Source: Agapanthus africanus
Taxonomy: Eukaryota; Streptophyta; Magnoliopsida; Asparagales; Amaryllidaceae
Length of the DNA stretch: 64,000 nt
Direction: 5' to 3'
NCBI GenBank assembly: GCA_030015575.1
Contig: JASDDO010000019.1
Coordinates: forward strand, 512,960,986-513,024,985
The notes beneath the pieces are model-generated. The model was not told where the DNA came from. It worked only from the letters and a program-made list of their open reading frames with translations, and searched no databases. Position numbers and translations under genes: made by a program. Shown piece after piece: positions 34,731-45,935 of this stretch (its first letter is position 1; every line of letters begins with the position of its first letter).

Positions 34731-36022
34731 TGATTAATATGAAAATTTGTATTTACCGCAATCAGAAACGGCGTCGCTTTGCAGCTAGCCGGTGAGTACG
34801 GGTCGATCCACAGAGATGGGTAATTTCCTTTTTGTGTTATCACGAGTTGATTCCAAATGTTGTTTGGATTGATTAAATCTAAAACTAGATCTATCACTAA
34901 ATTAAATTAATCTAAATTAAAGTCTTGCTAGGGTTAGGTTTAGGGGAAGTTTGGAGATTAAAGGTTTCCTCACCGCTTTCATTGCCCTATTTTAGATCTA
35001 TTAGATGTTACGGTAATTATCAATAAAGTGGATCCGAATCTTTTGGGAAGATGTTTCTTCCTCTAGATTCGTATCCTTCCTTTATTGATAGTTACCCTAA
35101 CCCCCATGGAAAACACGCGCAACTGGCCCTTTATACTACGGTTCATCGTTACCTCGTGGGGTAGGATGCCGTAGGGAGCGGTTGTGCGTGCATGCATGGA
35201 GTTCTAACTCTAAGGTGTAGATGGCATGAAAGGGGTGAGAGATCTCATCTCTCAAACCTTTCCCTAAGGCTAACCCTAACAAGCGAGGAGGCTACTCACT
35301 CATTAGGGGATGATAAGACATACTAATTAAAAGAATTAAAACAAAGACATAAAATAGCTTACTAGGTTGACGGCTCCCTCCAAGCAATATAAAACAGATC
35401 TGAATAATACTCCCAGCAACTCTGAATTTTATTGATTGAAAAAAGGCATGAGTTTTTACAGATCTGGAAATACAATTTATAGGAAAACAGAAAACCTAGG
35501 GTTACAGACTCTCGCACATACGTAATTACAGATTTGACCTCTAAAAATCTCAACACCTGAACCGTCGCACCGACACAAGAAGTTGGTGCCGACACGTGCA
35601 ACAAACGGCCGCGGAACCGCGGCAATAGGGAGCTTGGGCCGCGGTTCCGCGGTCCTTTGGTGGCCTTAGCTCACCAAACTTCTGGGACTCCTTATTAACT
35701 TCTTGGACTTCCTATTTCCATATGTATTTTCTCTTTTGGGCTTCTTATTCTCCTCCAGATATTTCAGTGAATACTTGTAGCGATCTTTTAACCGTTCACT
35801 TGACTTTTTGGACCTTGCACTGTTCTTCGACTAGGCTTGACTAGGATCCGTCTACTTGTTGGTCAAAAGTCCATTTTCTGCATCAGCTTTCGTCTTTTTC
35901 ACTGTATTTGCATCCAAGCCCTGTATCCTGTAACATGCAACAAAAGTGCGTCAAGAGTACCTGTTTATTTATAAAACGGATAAGAATAGGGGAATGAAAA
36001 ATGTAATATTATGGTCTGAACA
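34731..36022 (-). repeat. 5' LTR of F
   Basis: 1292 bp, same length as 27394-28685. It carries the same internal GC-palindrome pair (35608-35623 and 35638-35652), here with the second motif perfect (CCGCGG rather than CCGCAG). Confidence 0.9.
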
Positions 36023-36027
36023 GTACA

Positions 36028-36040
36028 ACGTCGAATTACA
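36028..36040 (+). repeat. Terminal piece of LTR 2 of E
   Basis: ACGTCGAATTACA, matching the LTR 1 end ACGTCGACTTACA; followed by the E target duplication TTGAC (36041-36045). Confidence 0.85.
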
Positions 36041-36045
36041 TTGAC

Positions 36046-36741
36046 TACCAGGATTATGATGCAGATCATACTAGTGGGGCAGTGGTAGTCGGCAAGTACA
36101 TCCTTCAAATGTTCCTACTCGTGGGAGTATCGTGATAGGGCATCGATACTCCAGAGTAGACTACCGTATACTTTTCTCGACCCATATGATGGGCGATGGA
36201 TGATCCCATATCCATTGGTGTTTGAAATCAGAGAAGGTTTACGGGTGCTCAGTGGAGACTGGGTACACTGGACGGACTCGCCGAGAACTCCTAAATGGTA
36301 TTATACCTATCGTCAGATAGCAGTTCTCTGGTGACACTGGTACAGGTTAGTCTGTCGACCCGAGATCGTCATAGAGTCTTGTGTGATTCCCACTGTGCTT
36401 TGATTTCCACCATACCACAGTCAAGAGATCATGCAAAAAGGTGGTTTTGGGGTACAGTCCCGAGTCACATGGAGGCAATGAGCGATAGGAGGGTAATCGT
36501 CTCTCCCGGTATTGGGAGTTGATATCGCGCTATGCTCGATTAGCCATAACAGGAAATCCCTGGCCAGGGTTGCTGAGATTTACTGATAAGTGTTATCAGT
36601 AGTTTCTCGAAACGTTATGGACCTTGCATCGGCATGACTAATCAGGCTATTAGGGTATGACGTTATACCACCCCCAGGCTGCGATATGCGACATATCTGA
36701 CGAACAGACCGGACTGTACGGTAGTGTTACTGATTGGATTC
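36046..36741 (+). repeat. LTR G, right piece
   Basis: Continues the LTR begun at 14025, matching D1 from about 53057 to 53745 and D2. It stops at ...GATTGGATTC, where D1 continues CACAGGAG; the next base belongs to C1. So the 3' part of G and the first 120 or so bases of C1 were lost together. Confidence 0.82.
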
Positions 36742-38340
36742 TGTAACATTTCAGAAAATAAAATATTATTTTTGGGAATTTAGATAATTAAATAATTAAT
36801 TATTATGACTATTTAAGGTATGGAGATTAGTTTTAACAAAAAGTAGTATAATTATATACCGATAGTTGGAAAATATTCAGGAAATTTTAAGAACTATTGT
36901 TTTTGAAAGGGGTTATAAGAATGGAGCATTCTTATATTTTTATGTAATTAATTATATTCTATGTTAATGCTAAAATCGATTAATTTTCGCTAATCTTGCA
37001 TTAAACTTGATTTTTTGCATCATGACATGCAACCAAACTACTATGAGAGAGAGAGAGGTGAGGGGGTCATTTGACCCTTGGCTCATGGCTCCCATTTCAT
37101 CATCTTCATCTTTTTCTTCTCCCTCTCCTCAACCATGGCTGCCCTCCTCCTTCCACCTCTTCCTACACCTCATATCAACCCCAAAAATGCATCAAAACCT
37201 TGCAGCCTCTTCATTAAAAATGTGCACAAGCACACTACAAGCATAGGGAACCAAGAAAGTTTGGATTTTGAGCACTAGGGGTAACTCAAGAAAATTCTTG
37301 AGTTGCCAAATGAGCTAATTCTTTCACCATTAGTGTAGTATTTGATTCATTTTAGCATCAATATTAGTTTAGAAGTGTTTAAGTGAGGTTTAGTGAGGTT
37401 TGAAAATTCCAAGATGAGGGTTAGGGTTTTCCTTGACTTGGGAAAGAGTAATTGAGTGTAATTGTGGATTATAACCCTCTAGTGCCATAAACCTGGACCT
37501 AACATGAGACAAAAACCCTATAACCCAAACTTAGAAACCCCGATATCGGAAGATTATGGGAATTGTGATGATATTTAGAGATCTGCTATGACCCGGAGCA
37601 CCTGAAAAATATTTAGCGATTACTGTGAGTAGTGCAGGCAAGCTAGAAGCTAACCCTAAGACCCGAGACCCCAAACATCATCCTTGGCCACAAATAAACT
37701 CTTTCTGGCCACAAATTGCAGTCAGGGTAGGGGTGAATGGATTCGTGTTTGGTCCATGGCTCCATTTTCAGTAAACTAGACCCTCCACATATGCAAAATT
37801 GGCTAATTTCACCTGAAACAAAATTTGGAAGTGTTTTCTTATGTTGCTGCTTTAGTTTTGTGACTATTTATGACTTTGATTTTAGTATTTGGGTTTTGAC
37901 TCGGTGGTGTGACGTTTGCACGTCAATCTCGAGGGTTGTTTGGTTATTCTTACATGCATAGACCATAAGTTCTAACCTATGTGTGTTTCGTGTGCCGTTT
38001 TGGTTCTCATCCATAATTTTGGTTTATGATACTATGTGTTTATATATGTAGGCACCCTCACGTGGACTTCAGATTACAAGGAGGAGCATGACGACATCGA
38101 CTTCGGCAAGCAAGGATCAAATGAGTAGATATATATCTACGGGGGAAGTCAGGTGGATGGCGTATAGCACCCCTGCAGTTTCGTAGTGTAGTATACGAAT
38201 ACGTTATATATGTATATAAATATGTATATTGTGATACGTGAATGATTATCAAGATAGTGCTTATTGTATAGTTTCTTAGTCGCGAACCCTAGAGTATAGG
38301 TGCACACATGCACACACGGGATATGTTTGGGTATATATGT

Positions 38341-38442
38341 TTATATGTATATATATATGTGTGTGTGTGTGTGGATTGCGTTGGTGTGTGTGTATATATA
38401 TATATATATACACACATATATACATATACGTATATGTATACA
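38341..38442. repeat. TA/TG microsatellite tract
   Basis: Alternating TA, TG and AC dinucleotide runs, able to fold back. The homologous position in C2 (61101-61200) is also a dinucleotide tract of different composition. Confidence 0.85.
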
Positions 38443-39840
38443 CGGATGATGAGGATAGTATATGATACTTGGAGATGAATCGATTTGATTGGGCATGATG
38501 CCGGGAGATCGGTGATGTGAATTGGGTCGTGTTATGATATACGACATGATATATTAGTGGATCGTTGGGCGATGTGTTTTCATATGCACGCGGATATATA
38601 TGTATGATGGTATCGGAATGTACTAGACTTTAGATCAGTACCTCTAATTCAGGATACGCTGATAATGATACCAGATAAATAATAGATAAATGTGATATTT
38701 GACCCGTACCCCGATTTGGGATGTCGTACGATGGATTTTACCGTACGAAGTATAAATATGATGATTGATACGCATTCTTGACTCGAGGATGTCGTATTAT
38801 ATGTATATTTTATCGTACATGACGCTATTGAAGCGGGATCACCGACTACTAGATATATCGACTCAGACTTAGCTGGATTTCCTTACCCCTTTGGTTATTC
38901 TCTTAGCTTGTCCTGTAGTTTACTCGGTAGGTGTTAGATTTGGGCTCGAGTCATACTTATTTCCAAAACTAACGAATCGTGAGTATTTTAAAGACAGGCC
39001 AAAGGATACTACGGATATTTCAAAGGACGTATCTTTTCTAAAAAATACTGTAGCCCATATTTTCTAAATACCATGATTCATGCTATTTCAAATGCCAAAA
39101 CTGTATGACTCGTATATATATTGTATATTCTTATATGTTGCGTTTACGATTCATTTTCCGTATTTTCTTGCTGTTCATATCGCATTGCAAGCTTATACTT
39201 ATGATTCCTTTGTTTATTATGAACCCATGCTGTCAGGACACCAGTACCATTACCGATGATGCGTATGTCTATGAACACTTGCTTGCCCGCTCACCCACAT
39301 CATCATCGGTAACTGCCATGACACGTACACTTTAGAATTATTATTTCATTGATATGACCTGCTAGCTGGTAGTTTCAACATATTAATAGTATGTGTGCTT
39401 TCATGTAAATTAGACATTGCATTTTTTACTTAGATATCCATGCATGTGCATTTATCCATTTGTCATGCAATATTATGGGGCTTATGCCGGTAATGCACTG
39501 TTTATTTACTCTCGAGATTTGGGATTTCGGATTTTCATGAGATTTCTGGATTTGGAGAAACCGCAAAGATTTTATAAACTTATTATCATTTTAAAGATAG
39601 AGAATTGCGGTTTTCTCGTGATATGATTTGAAAGGTGTCCACTAAGAGTTTTCTCGGCTCTTTAGCGGTATCATACACCCGATTCGAGGAGGAGGAGGAA
39701 CCGTCTGCGGTTGCATGGTGGACCCGATGCGGTACCCCGGGGCAAGATGGTCGCAGATGATGGCGTTGAGCCTGGCAGGGGAGCACTACCGACCTGTTAT
39801 TGTGACGCGGCGGATATCCGGAGGATACCGATGTAGTCTT

Positions 39841-39936
39841 GAGATTTGATGATATAGGCCAGTCCGGATTGCCGAAGCCCGAGGTATTGAGATTTGATGA
39901 TATGGGCCAGTCCGGATTGCCGGAGCCCGAGATATT
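39841..39936 (+). repeat. 48-bp tandem duplication in LTR C1
   Basis: Two units starting GAGATTTGATGATAT at 39841 and 39889. C2 has one unit at about 62709-62756. Confidence 0.8.
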
Positions 39937-40922
39937 GAGATATTGAGATATATATTTTGTGTCGATCCTTGACACTGATTCTCTATTGATTTCATTGATG
40001 ATACTTCGATTTTTATACAGAAATCTCACTGAGATATGAAAACAGTTTTCTCATTCAGTTACATTCTGTTTTCAAGCATTCATACATCATATATGTATTA
40101 TGTTGCTACCTGAAGCACTGACACGAGCACTTGGTATTACACTTCTGTTAGATGTTTACCCTGGCCATTATCAGATGTTTCAGGTTATATATTATGTAGA
40201 TATTATGGTATGACCTAGGATAGAGTCATACATGCGATTTCTGCTCGGTGATGTTTTCTAATCACGAGTTTGCAACTCACCCCCGTTGTGCTACAGTTTC
40301 TTGCAGGTTTTGCCATACAGGTTTCCTTGGAGGCTTTGTTGGCACACTTCTTCCATCCGGGTGATTACTTTGGTAGGTGGGTTCACTTGTATCGTGACCA
40401 CCATAGCATTTGTATTTACATTCAGTTGTATTTAGTAAACTCCATCAACCAGACTTGTATTAATTTATAGACTTAGAAGACCGGTGTATATTCTTTCGAC
40501 CTTAGAGTCGCGCTTGTATTATTATGGTTTTCTTGTGGATATTGGTTTTCTTATGAGTTTTGATCCTCGCCCTTCAACGTTGTATATTATATTGCTTGCG
40601 TGATTGTGTCCGCCAATTAGCGAAGAGCTAGCTTCCGCTCGGGGATGCCTTTATTCATTATGTATATTATTCATGTTTGTACCCGTTTGGGGCCAGTATT
40701 TACAAGGGAGACTCTGCCGAATTTTTCGGGAAAATATGATGTTTCTTTAAAATGTTTAATGCCACTTATTTTATTAAAACCACTTGCTTTAAAATAAGTT
40801 TTTCTTCACTTTCTCTTTAAAATGGTTTAGATTTCTGGGCTTTTGGCTTACTTGAATTAGGTGTGGTCCTATAGACTTCACATAATTCAAGTGCCAGTCA
40901 CGTGCCATTTCGGGTCGTGACA

Positions 40923-41331
40923 AAGTTAGTATCAGAGCGCTAGGTTTAACCTTGGTTCGAGTGTATGTTTGACTATGCGGAGTCTAGGGCGTATATATAT
41001 TCGGAACCTAGGCTTGACCTTACGGAACTTAGATTTGATCGAGGGGGTATTAAACCCGAACTTTCCTCGCATAGGTTGACCTTGGTTGATGGAGTAGGTG
41101 ACTTAAGTAGAGTGACGTACAGTGTGTATGTTCCGCGGCATACTTACGATACGCTACTCTGCTTAAGTAACCTTAGGATGTACATTTCTTTGCACAGTAT
41201 TCTATTCGTTCATATGATCTATCCTCATCGATATCGGTTGGTGGTTTTGTTACCACGATTGCATAGGCAGAGAGAGCTGCGGCTAGAGTTGCGGTCAGCA
41301 TAAGCTCTTCTGGGACGAGGACTGACCAGGG
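40923..41331 (+). other. PBS and leader of C1, first piece
   Basis: Primer site TTAGTATCAGAGC (40926-40938; initiator-Met-like with one mismatch), then leader matching 63760-64000 of C2. Interrupted by B2; CAGGG at 41327-41331 is the B2 target duplication. A 112-codon open frame (40965-41303) has no recognisable domain. Confidence 0.8.
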
Positions 41332-43637
41332 TGTTGGAGATAGTGCCCTTAGAGTCAATTATTGGATCACAGGTACGTGATTGCAATGATTGAGGGAGGA
41401 CCTATCCCGGTAGGACAGTCTTACTTGAGATGATAGTATGCTATCTGGTTTACCTTTATCATCGTGTACTGTTTTAAGTGACCTGACACGTCGCTATTAC
41501 ACGTTGATAGAGCCCCTAGGATTCTTGCTTGACCACCAGCAGTATGAGGGCGATCATATAAGTGGGAGCTGGGGGTCTATAAGCATATCCTTAAATGGTC
41601 CCTAGTCGTGAGAGTTTCGAGACAGGGCATCGATACTCCAAAGTAGACTAGTGTATACAGTCGAGACCCCGACGAGGGGCGGTGGCCGGTCTCACAAGCC
41701 ACTGGTGTCAGTTGGATCACCTAAGATGTATACAGGTGCTCATTGGGTTATGAGTACACCGGACAGGACTCGCCGGGAACATGCCAGTTGGTCATATACC
41801 AGACGTCAGATGGCAGTTCCCTGGTGACATGTGTACAGGTTAGTTCATCGACCTGGGGATCGTCATTTGTCTCGTGTGAGTTCCCATTGTACTTTGATTA
41901 CTACCCTACCACGGCTCAAAGGAGTCGTGCAAACAGGTTTTAGTTGGGTACAGTCCCGAGCCACATGGAGGCAGTGAGCGCATCTTCAGGGGTTCGTCTC
42001 TCCCGGTATTGGGGGTGAGGTCGTGCTGTGTCTAGGAGAGCCATTACACGAAGCCCTCGGCCGAGGCAAGGAGATTTACTGGTAGGTATTCCAGTAGTAT
42101 CTCAGGGTGTTCTGGGCTACACTCCGACACGACTTGTACCGCTTTTGGGGGTCTGACTTTTACCAACCCCCTAGGCCCGCCATGCGATGCTCATAGACGA
42201 ACGGACAGGACTGTACGGATATTGTCACTGACAGGCTCAGTAGGGTTGTCAGGCTGAGTTCGCTCACAGACGTCCCTTTTGGTCAATACCTGGTAGCCCG
42301 TTATGTATTGGCTTATACCTCTAACGTGCTAGTGGTTAAATCCACAACCAAGGTGTTGACGAGTCTTTAGAGTCCCCCACATTAAGTTACTCAGCTTTCG
42401 GGCGAAAGGTTGTAGAGGCCGTATGGAGATATGGCAAGGTCCGATCAGATACGTGCGGTATTGCACGGATCAGGATCGGACAGTTTGTACTACAGGCCGT
42501 ATGGATATATGGCAGGGTTCGATCAGATACGTGCGGTATTGCACGGATCAGGATCGAACGGATAATACTAGCCGGTTTTGGTATAAGCCGGATTCTAGTA
42601 TAGTACAGTGTAGATTTTGTCTCATTGCATTTGTATTTCGGTCGGAATACAAATGCGGGTGTGTATGCACAGTATCGGGGTTTTCCTGTAATTTATTACG
42701 GGACCAGTTTTCTGGAGTTGCCAGTTTGTTTTCCGTTTCGGCCAATTTCCTTTGTATCGTTCATTGGCCGAAGATTGGTGGAGGAGGGCTTATTTGCATT
42801 GTTGCAAATAGGCATTTGCGGAGGGGGTCTTTGCATTTTGTTGTATCATGATAGCACCATCCTTTGACTTGATTTCTTCATGATGGCTTGACTTCATAAC
42901 CTCATCATGGCTTGACTTTTGTATGATGATGGAGGGACATGATGGTTGATGATGATGAGGGGTGAGGTTGGTGGAGTGTTAATTTACACTTGTGATCATT
43001 TCCTTTTGCATGATAACCTTTCCTCTCTCTCTCTTGTATGGGTGATTTTTTGGCCTCTCTCATATTCTTTTGATACAACCTCCTCATTCTCACTCTCCCC
43101 TTTGATATGGCCGGCCAAAGCTTGGGGAGGGGCTGCCATTTTTTTGGGTGTGGGATTTTATTCATTTAGCTTTGCAAAATCCCACAAGATCAATTTCCAA
43201 AATCCCCAAAGTTCCTCCACATAGTTCTTGTATCTTTTCCTCCACCACAAAGGCATCTCCATGAACCCCAAAGTGAGACTTGAGTCCTACACAATATTCT
43301 ACAGTAAATCTTGGGCACGTCGAGTAGCCGGCTTCGTGCCCGAGTTGCCTCGGCATTGAGGTGGGAGCCCGTAAAAGAAGTAGGCGATGTGGTGCACTTC
43401 CGGCGACGAGGAGGAGACGGGACATTATGCAGGAGATCGGGACGATGACGAGAAGACCGGAGGACTTGGATCGTCGGTATATCTCTATTCCCTTTCTTGT
43501 AGTTAGCTAGGACTAATTAATGGTTCGATCCGGGTATTAGTGCGCGGCGGTTTGCCAGTTCAAGTAAAATTAAAGTTTATCACCGCTTCCGCATTTGGCC
43601 GTCGGATTGACGGCCGGGGCGCCGCCGTGCACTTACA
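41332..43637 (+). repeat. 5' LTR of B2
   Basis: TGTTGGAGATAGTGCCC...CACTTACA. Contains a 78-bp tandem duplication (42417 and 42495) covering the second twin-hairpin, so that hairpin occurs twice. The 142-codon frame at 42423-42851 is repeated in the other LTR only because LTRs are copies. Confidence 0.92.
42417..42570 (+). repeat. 78-bp tandem duplication in 5' LTR of B2
   Basis: Units begin GGCCGTATGGA at 42417 and 42495, each with a GCCGTA/TATGGC hairpin. Same pair in the 3' LTR at 50440 and 50518. Absent from B1, so it arose on the B2 branch. Confidence 0.85.
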
Positions 43638-45935
43638 GTGGTATCAGAGCCTCGCCATTAACTTAGTCTAGCTTGGTGTAATGTGTTTTTCTGTTTCGAT
43701 CGATCGAATGTTCCAAAACCGCATTTTTGCTTGCGACAGTTTTCTGTTGAAATTTTTTGGTCTCCAAAAATTTTTCAGGTTGTATAAAATTGATGTACTG
43801 GAGATTATAAGAGCTCTGTAAAAATTCGATGAAGTGATTCCACTGTGGGAGCGCGGAACCGCCGCAAACACCCCCTTCTCGCCGCGGTTCCGCCGCGCAC
43901 TGTGGAGATCCCTGCACCAAATTTCTACAGTGTCTTTCTGGGGTTAAAATTGGGGTTTTGGAACATTAATATTGGGCCCAGAATTTCTTGATGTGCTACA
44001 GTAGTACTTGGGGGCCCACTTGTTAAAGTTTGATCGATCGGATATTTTAAACACATTATTTCACAGTATTTACATTATATCTGCGACCATGAATGTCACT
44101 CGATCGGTAAATCCGGTCTAACTGCTATAGCCCGGTTAGACGGATTTGCGAACGTGACTTTCACGTTGATGTTCTGTTTTTGCTGTGATGTTGCGGATCG
44201 GTCGTGGGGATAGCCTGGATGCAATGCTAGTACAGTTGTGGTTGTATTATGTACATTTGATATTGCGGGGCGAGCGTCCGACATGTGGACTGCCGTCACT
44301 GCCTGATTGTATTATTATTTTGGGGCACGACCTGGTTGCGGTCGATGTACCCGTTGTATGTATATTTTACTTTCTGTACTAGGATTGCCCCGCGGAGGGG
44401 TGCATGGATAGCCGGGTTCTAGAGGGCAACAAGCCTGCATCTCATGGCATTGGGACGGAGGGGGCTTCACTCTAGGATTGGCGGGCTATTCACCGCACTC
44501 GTAGGGGGTACAGGTTGACCCAGGAGGGGTGCCCAAGTTACCGGATTCCGTGAAGTGCTGGGTGGTCCATTCACGGAGCTGAAGGGGGCTGCCTCGCTTC
44601 AGGTTTTGGCGGGTGACTTGCCGCGCCCGTAGGGGTCTAGGTTCTCATTGCACAGGCTATCCACACGACCAGGGGAACGTCGGGTTTCAGCGGCTCTGTG
44701 AAACCCGGGGATCCCAGATATCTGTATTGTTTCTGTGATGCTGTACATATCTGTGATGTTGCATTTTATTCACGCCTTGAGCGAATATAATATATTGGTA
44801 TATATATTAGTAGATGTTGTATATGTTTTACATCCGCGCTAGTCCAGTCCCCGCTCTGTCGTTAGTTAGCTAACCTAACGAGTAATGACGGGACCCAGTG
44901 GCGAATGCGGATGGCATATACGTACATCAGTATATTTTCGTTCTTTTTGGTGTGATCAATTGATGGGACTGCGTTGATTCGGATCAATGCAAGTTAAAAA
45001 CAAACCTAATCTGATGTTGTTGGAACACTTTTCAAAAAGCTGTTATTGCAAGGACGTTCACTTTTGTTTTGCATCGTGGTATTCAGTTGGAATATCCTGC
45101 TCCTCAGTCGACGAGGCAAGGGCCGAGATCCCTTCACCGGGAGTGACCCCTTGGACAAAAAGTTTGCGTCAAGGCAATAACTTCACTATAGCCGATTACT
45201 TTTGCTTTGCACCGTGGTATTCAGTTGGAATATCCTGCACCTCATTCTACGGGGAAAGAGCCGAGATCCCTTCACCGGGAGTGACCTCTTTAGCAACGGT
45301 TTTCGTCACTATATTTTAAAAAGCTATCAGTTCCTTCAACGATATCAAGTTCTTTACGTTAAAGGTTTTCGCTAGAAACCATTCGTAGCCCTCCGTCGTT
45401 TCATATAGGTGGTCAATAGTATTCAAGCTGTGTATGTTGGCCAAAGTCAAGGCACAGTGATTGGTAGCTATTGGATATTCATATGCAGCATAGATAGATG
45501 CGTTGGTTTGGAACAGTCGTACTGCCATGTTGGCCAAAGTCAAGGATATGTACGGGTGGATTCAAATTAACCTGGAGAATGACGGGTAGAACTTGACATG
45601 TGACTTATGATATGTTGGCCAAAGTCAAGGTCATAAGAGCATGGGGCAGAAATCACATCGGGAGTTTCAAAAGAACTGAAACTTGCCAGATATGCGCATA
45701 CCTTCTGGAGTGTGATACCGTGAGCGGATTTCGTCACGTTGTCATGCAATGATAGTTGGATCCCGATTCCCACTGATGAGTTAGTTTACTCCTCGGGTGA
45801 CCCCGACTAATTCTTCTTTCAGGTTTGGAGGAGAATTTGAGGTACAGTGGGAGGATTGCAGATTAGATAAATTGGTAACCATTCTGATCTAGGTTAGAGT
45901 GCACGCTGAGTGTTTCTTTTCTCTCTCTCTTTGGC
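43638..45935 (+). other. Primer site and structured leader of B2
   Basis: Primer site TGGTATCAGAGCC at 43639-43651, perfect. GC-palindrome pair GCGCGGAACCGC (43851-43862) and GCCGCGGTTCCGC (43881-43893), complementary to each other. CGTTAG/CTAACG hairpin at 44860-44880. Duplicated 137-bp unit (45078, 45215). Three-hairpin array 45428-45637. Pyrimidine tract ending GGCAG at about 45937. No coding sequence recognised. Confidence 0.8.
45428..45637 (+). other. Three-hairpin array in leader B2
   Basis: Hairpin 1: CTGTG 45428-45432 with CACAG 45453-45457, a paired change relative to CTATG/CATAG of A and B1. Hairpin 2: CGTAC 45518-45522 with GTACG 45550-45554. Hairpin 3: CTTATGA 45604-45610 with TCATAAG 45631-45637. 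Inner cores are TTGGC-CAAA-GTCAA. Confidence 0.62.

Larger units (their letters stand above)
27394..36022 (-). mobile_element. Athila/Tat-like gag-protease element F
   Basis: 8.6 kb minus-strand Ty3/gypsy-type element with LTRs of exactly 1292 bp each (27394-28685 and 34731-36022) and target duplication GTACA (27389-27393, 36023-36027). It encodes one gag-protease frame (33593-30261) carrying two TAG stops; reverse transcriptase, RNase H and integrase are absent, and the pol sequence stops at the linker before the reverse transcriptase. This resembles the TR-GAG class of non-autonomous plant elements (established class; assignment is mine). LTRs differ at about 20 positions, about 1.5%, so insertion was fairly recent. 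Confidence 0.88.
14201..36040 (+). mobile_element. Copia element E, internally deleted, twice invaded
   Basis: Flanked by target duplication TTGAC (14196-14200 and 36041-36045), which proves one insertion despite 21.8 kb of present length. With B1 and F removed it is only about 3.4 kb: a full LTR (14201-14642 plus 24476-25926, about 1.9 kb), 322 bp of PBS-proximal leader, and a truncated second LTR (26249-27393 plus 36028-36040). All coding sequence and the start of the second LTR are gone. The deletion junction at 26249 has TTCTCAA microhomology with the LTR. The family is A-like at its start. Confidence 0.85.
36742..40922 (+). repeat. Del/Tekay-like LTR C1, 5' truncated
   Basis: Long LTR ending ATTTCGGGTCGTGACA at 40922 and matching C2 (58953-63759) along its length. 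Compared with C2 it lacks about 120 bp at the start, including TGTCACGACCC. It has a TA/TG microsatellite at 38341-38442 and a 48-bp tandem duplication at 39841-39936. It contains only short antisense frames, whose reading frame is not kept in C2. Confidence 0.83.

Noticed and set aside
39586..40029. Antisense open frame of 147 codons in LTR C1 and one of 180 codons at the homologous place in C2 (62287-62829)
   Set aside because: The two overlap homologous DNA, but the reading frame differs after the tandem-duplicated part and the start and end do not match, so frame is not conserved.
40965..41303. 112-codon open frame after the PBS of C1
   Set aside because: Lies in the leader, shows no gag motif, and the matching C2 region is not kept as the same frame.
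42423..42851. 142-codon open frame in the B2 LTR, present again at 50446-50874
   Set aside because: Repeated only because the two LTRs are copies; it spans a tandem duplication, has no recognised domain and is not open in B1.
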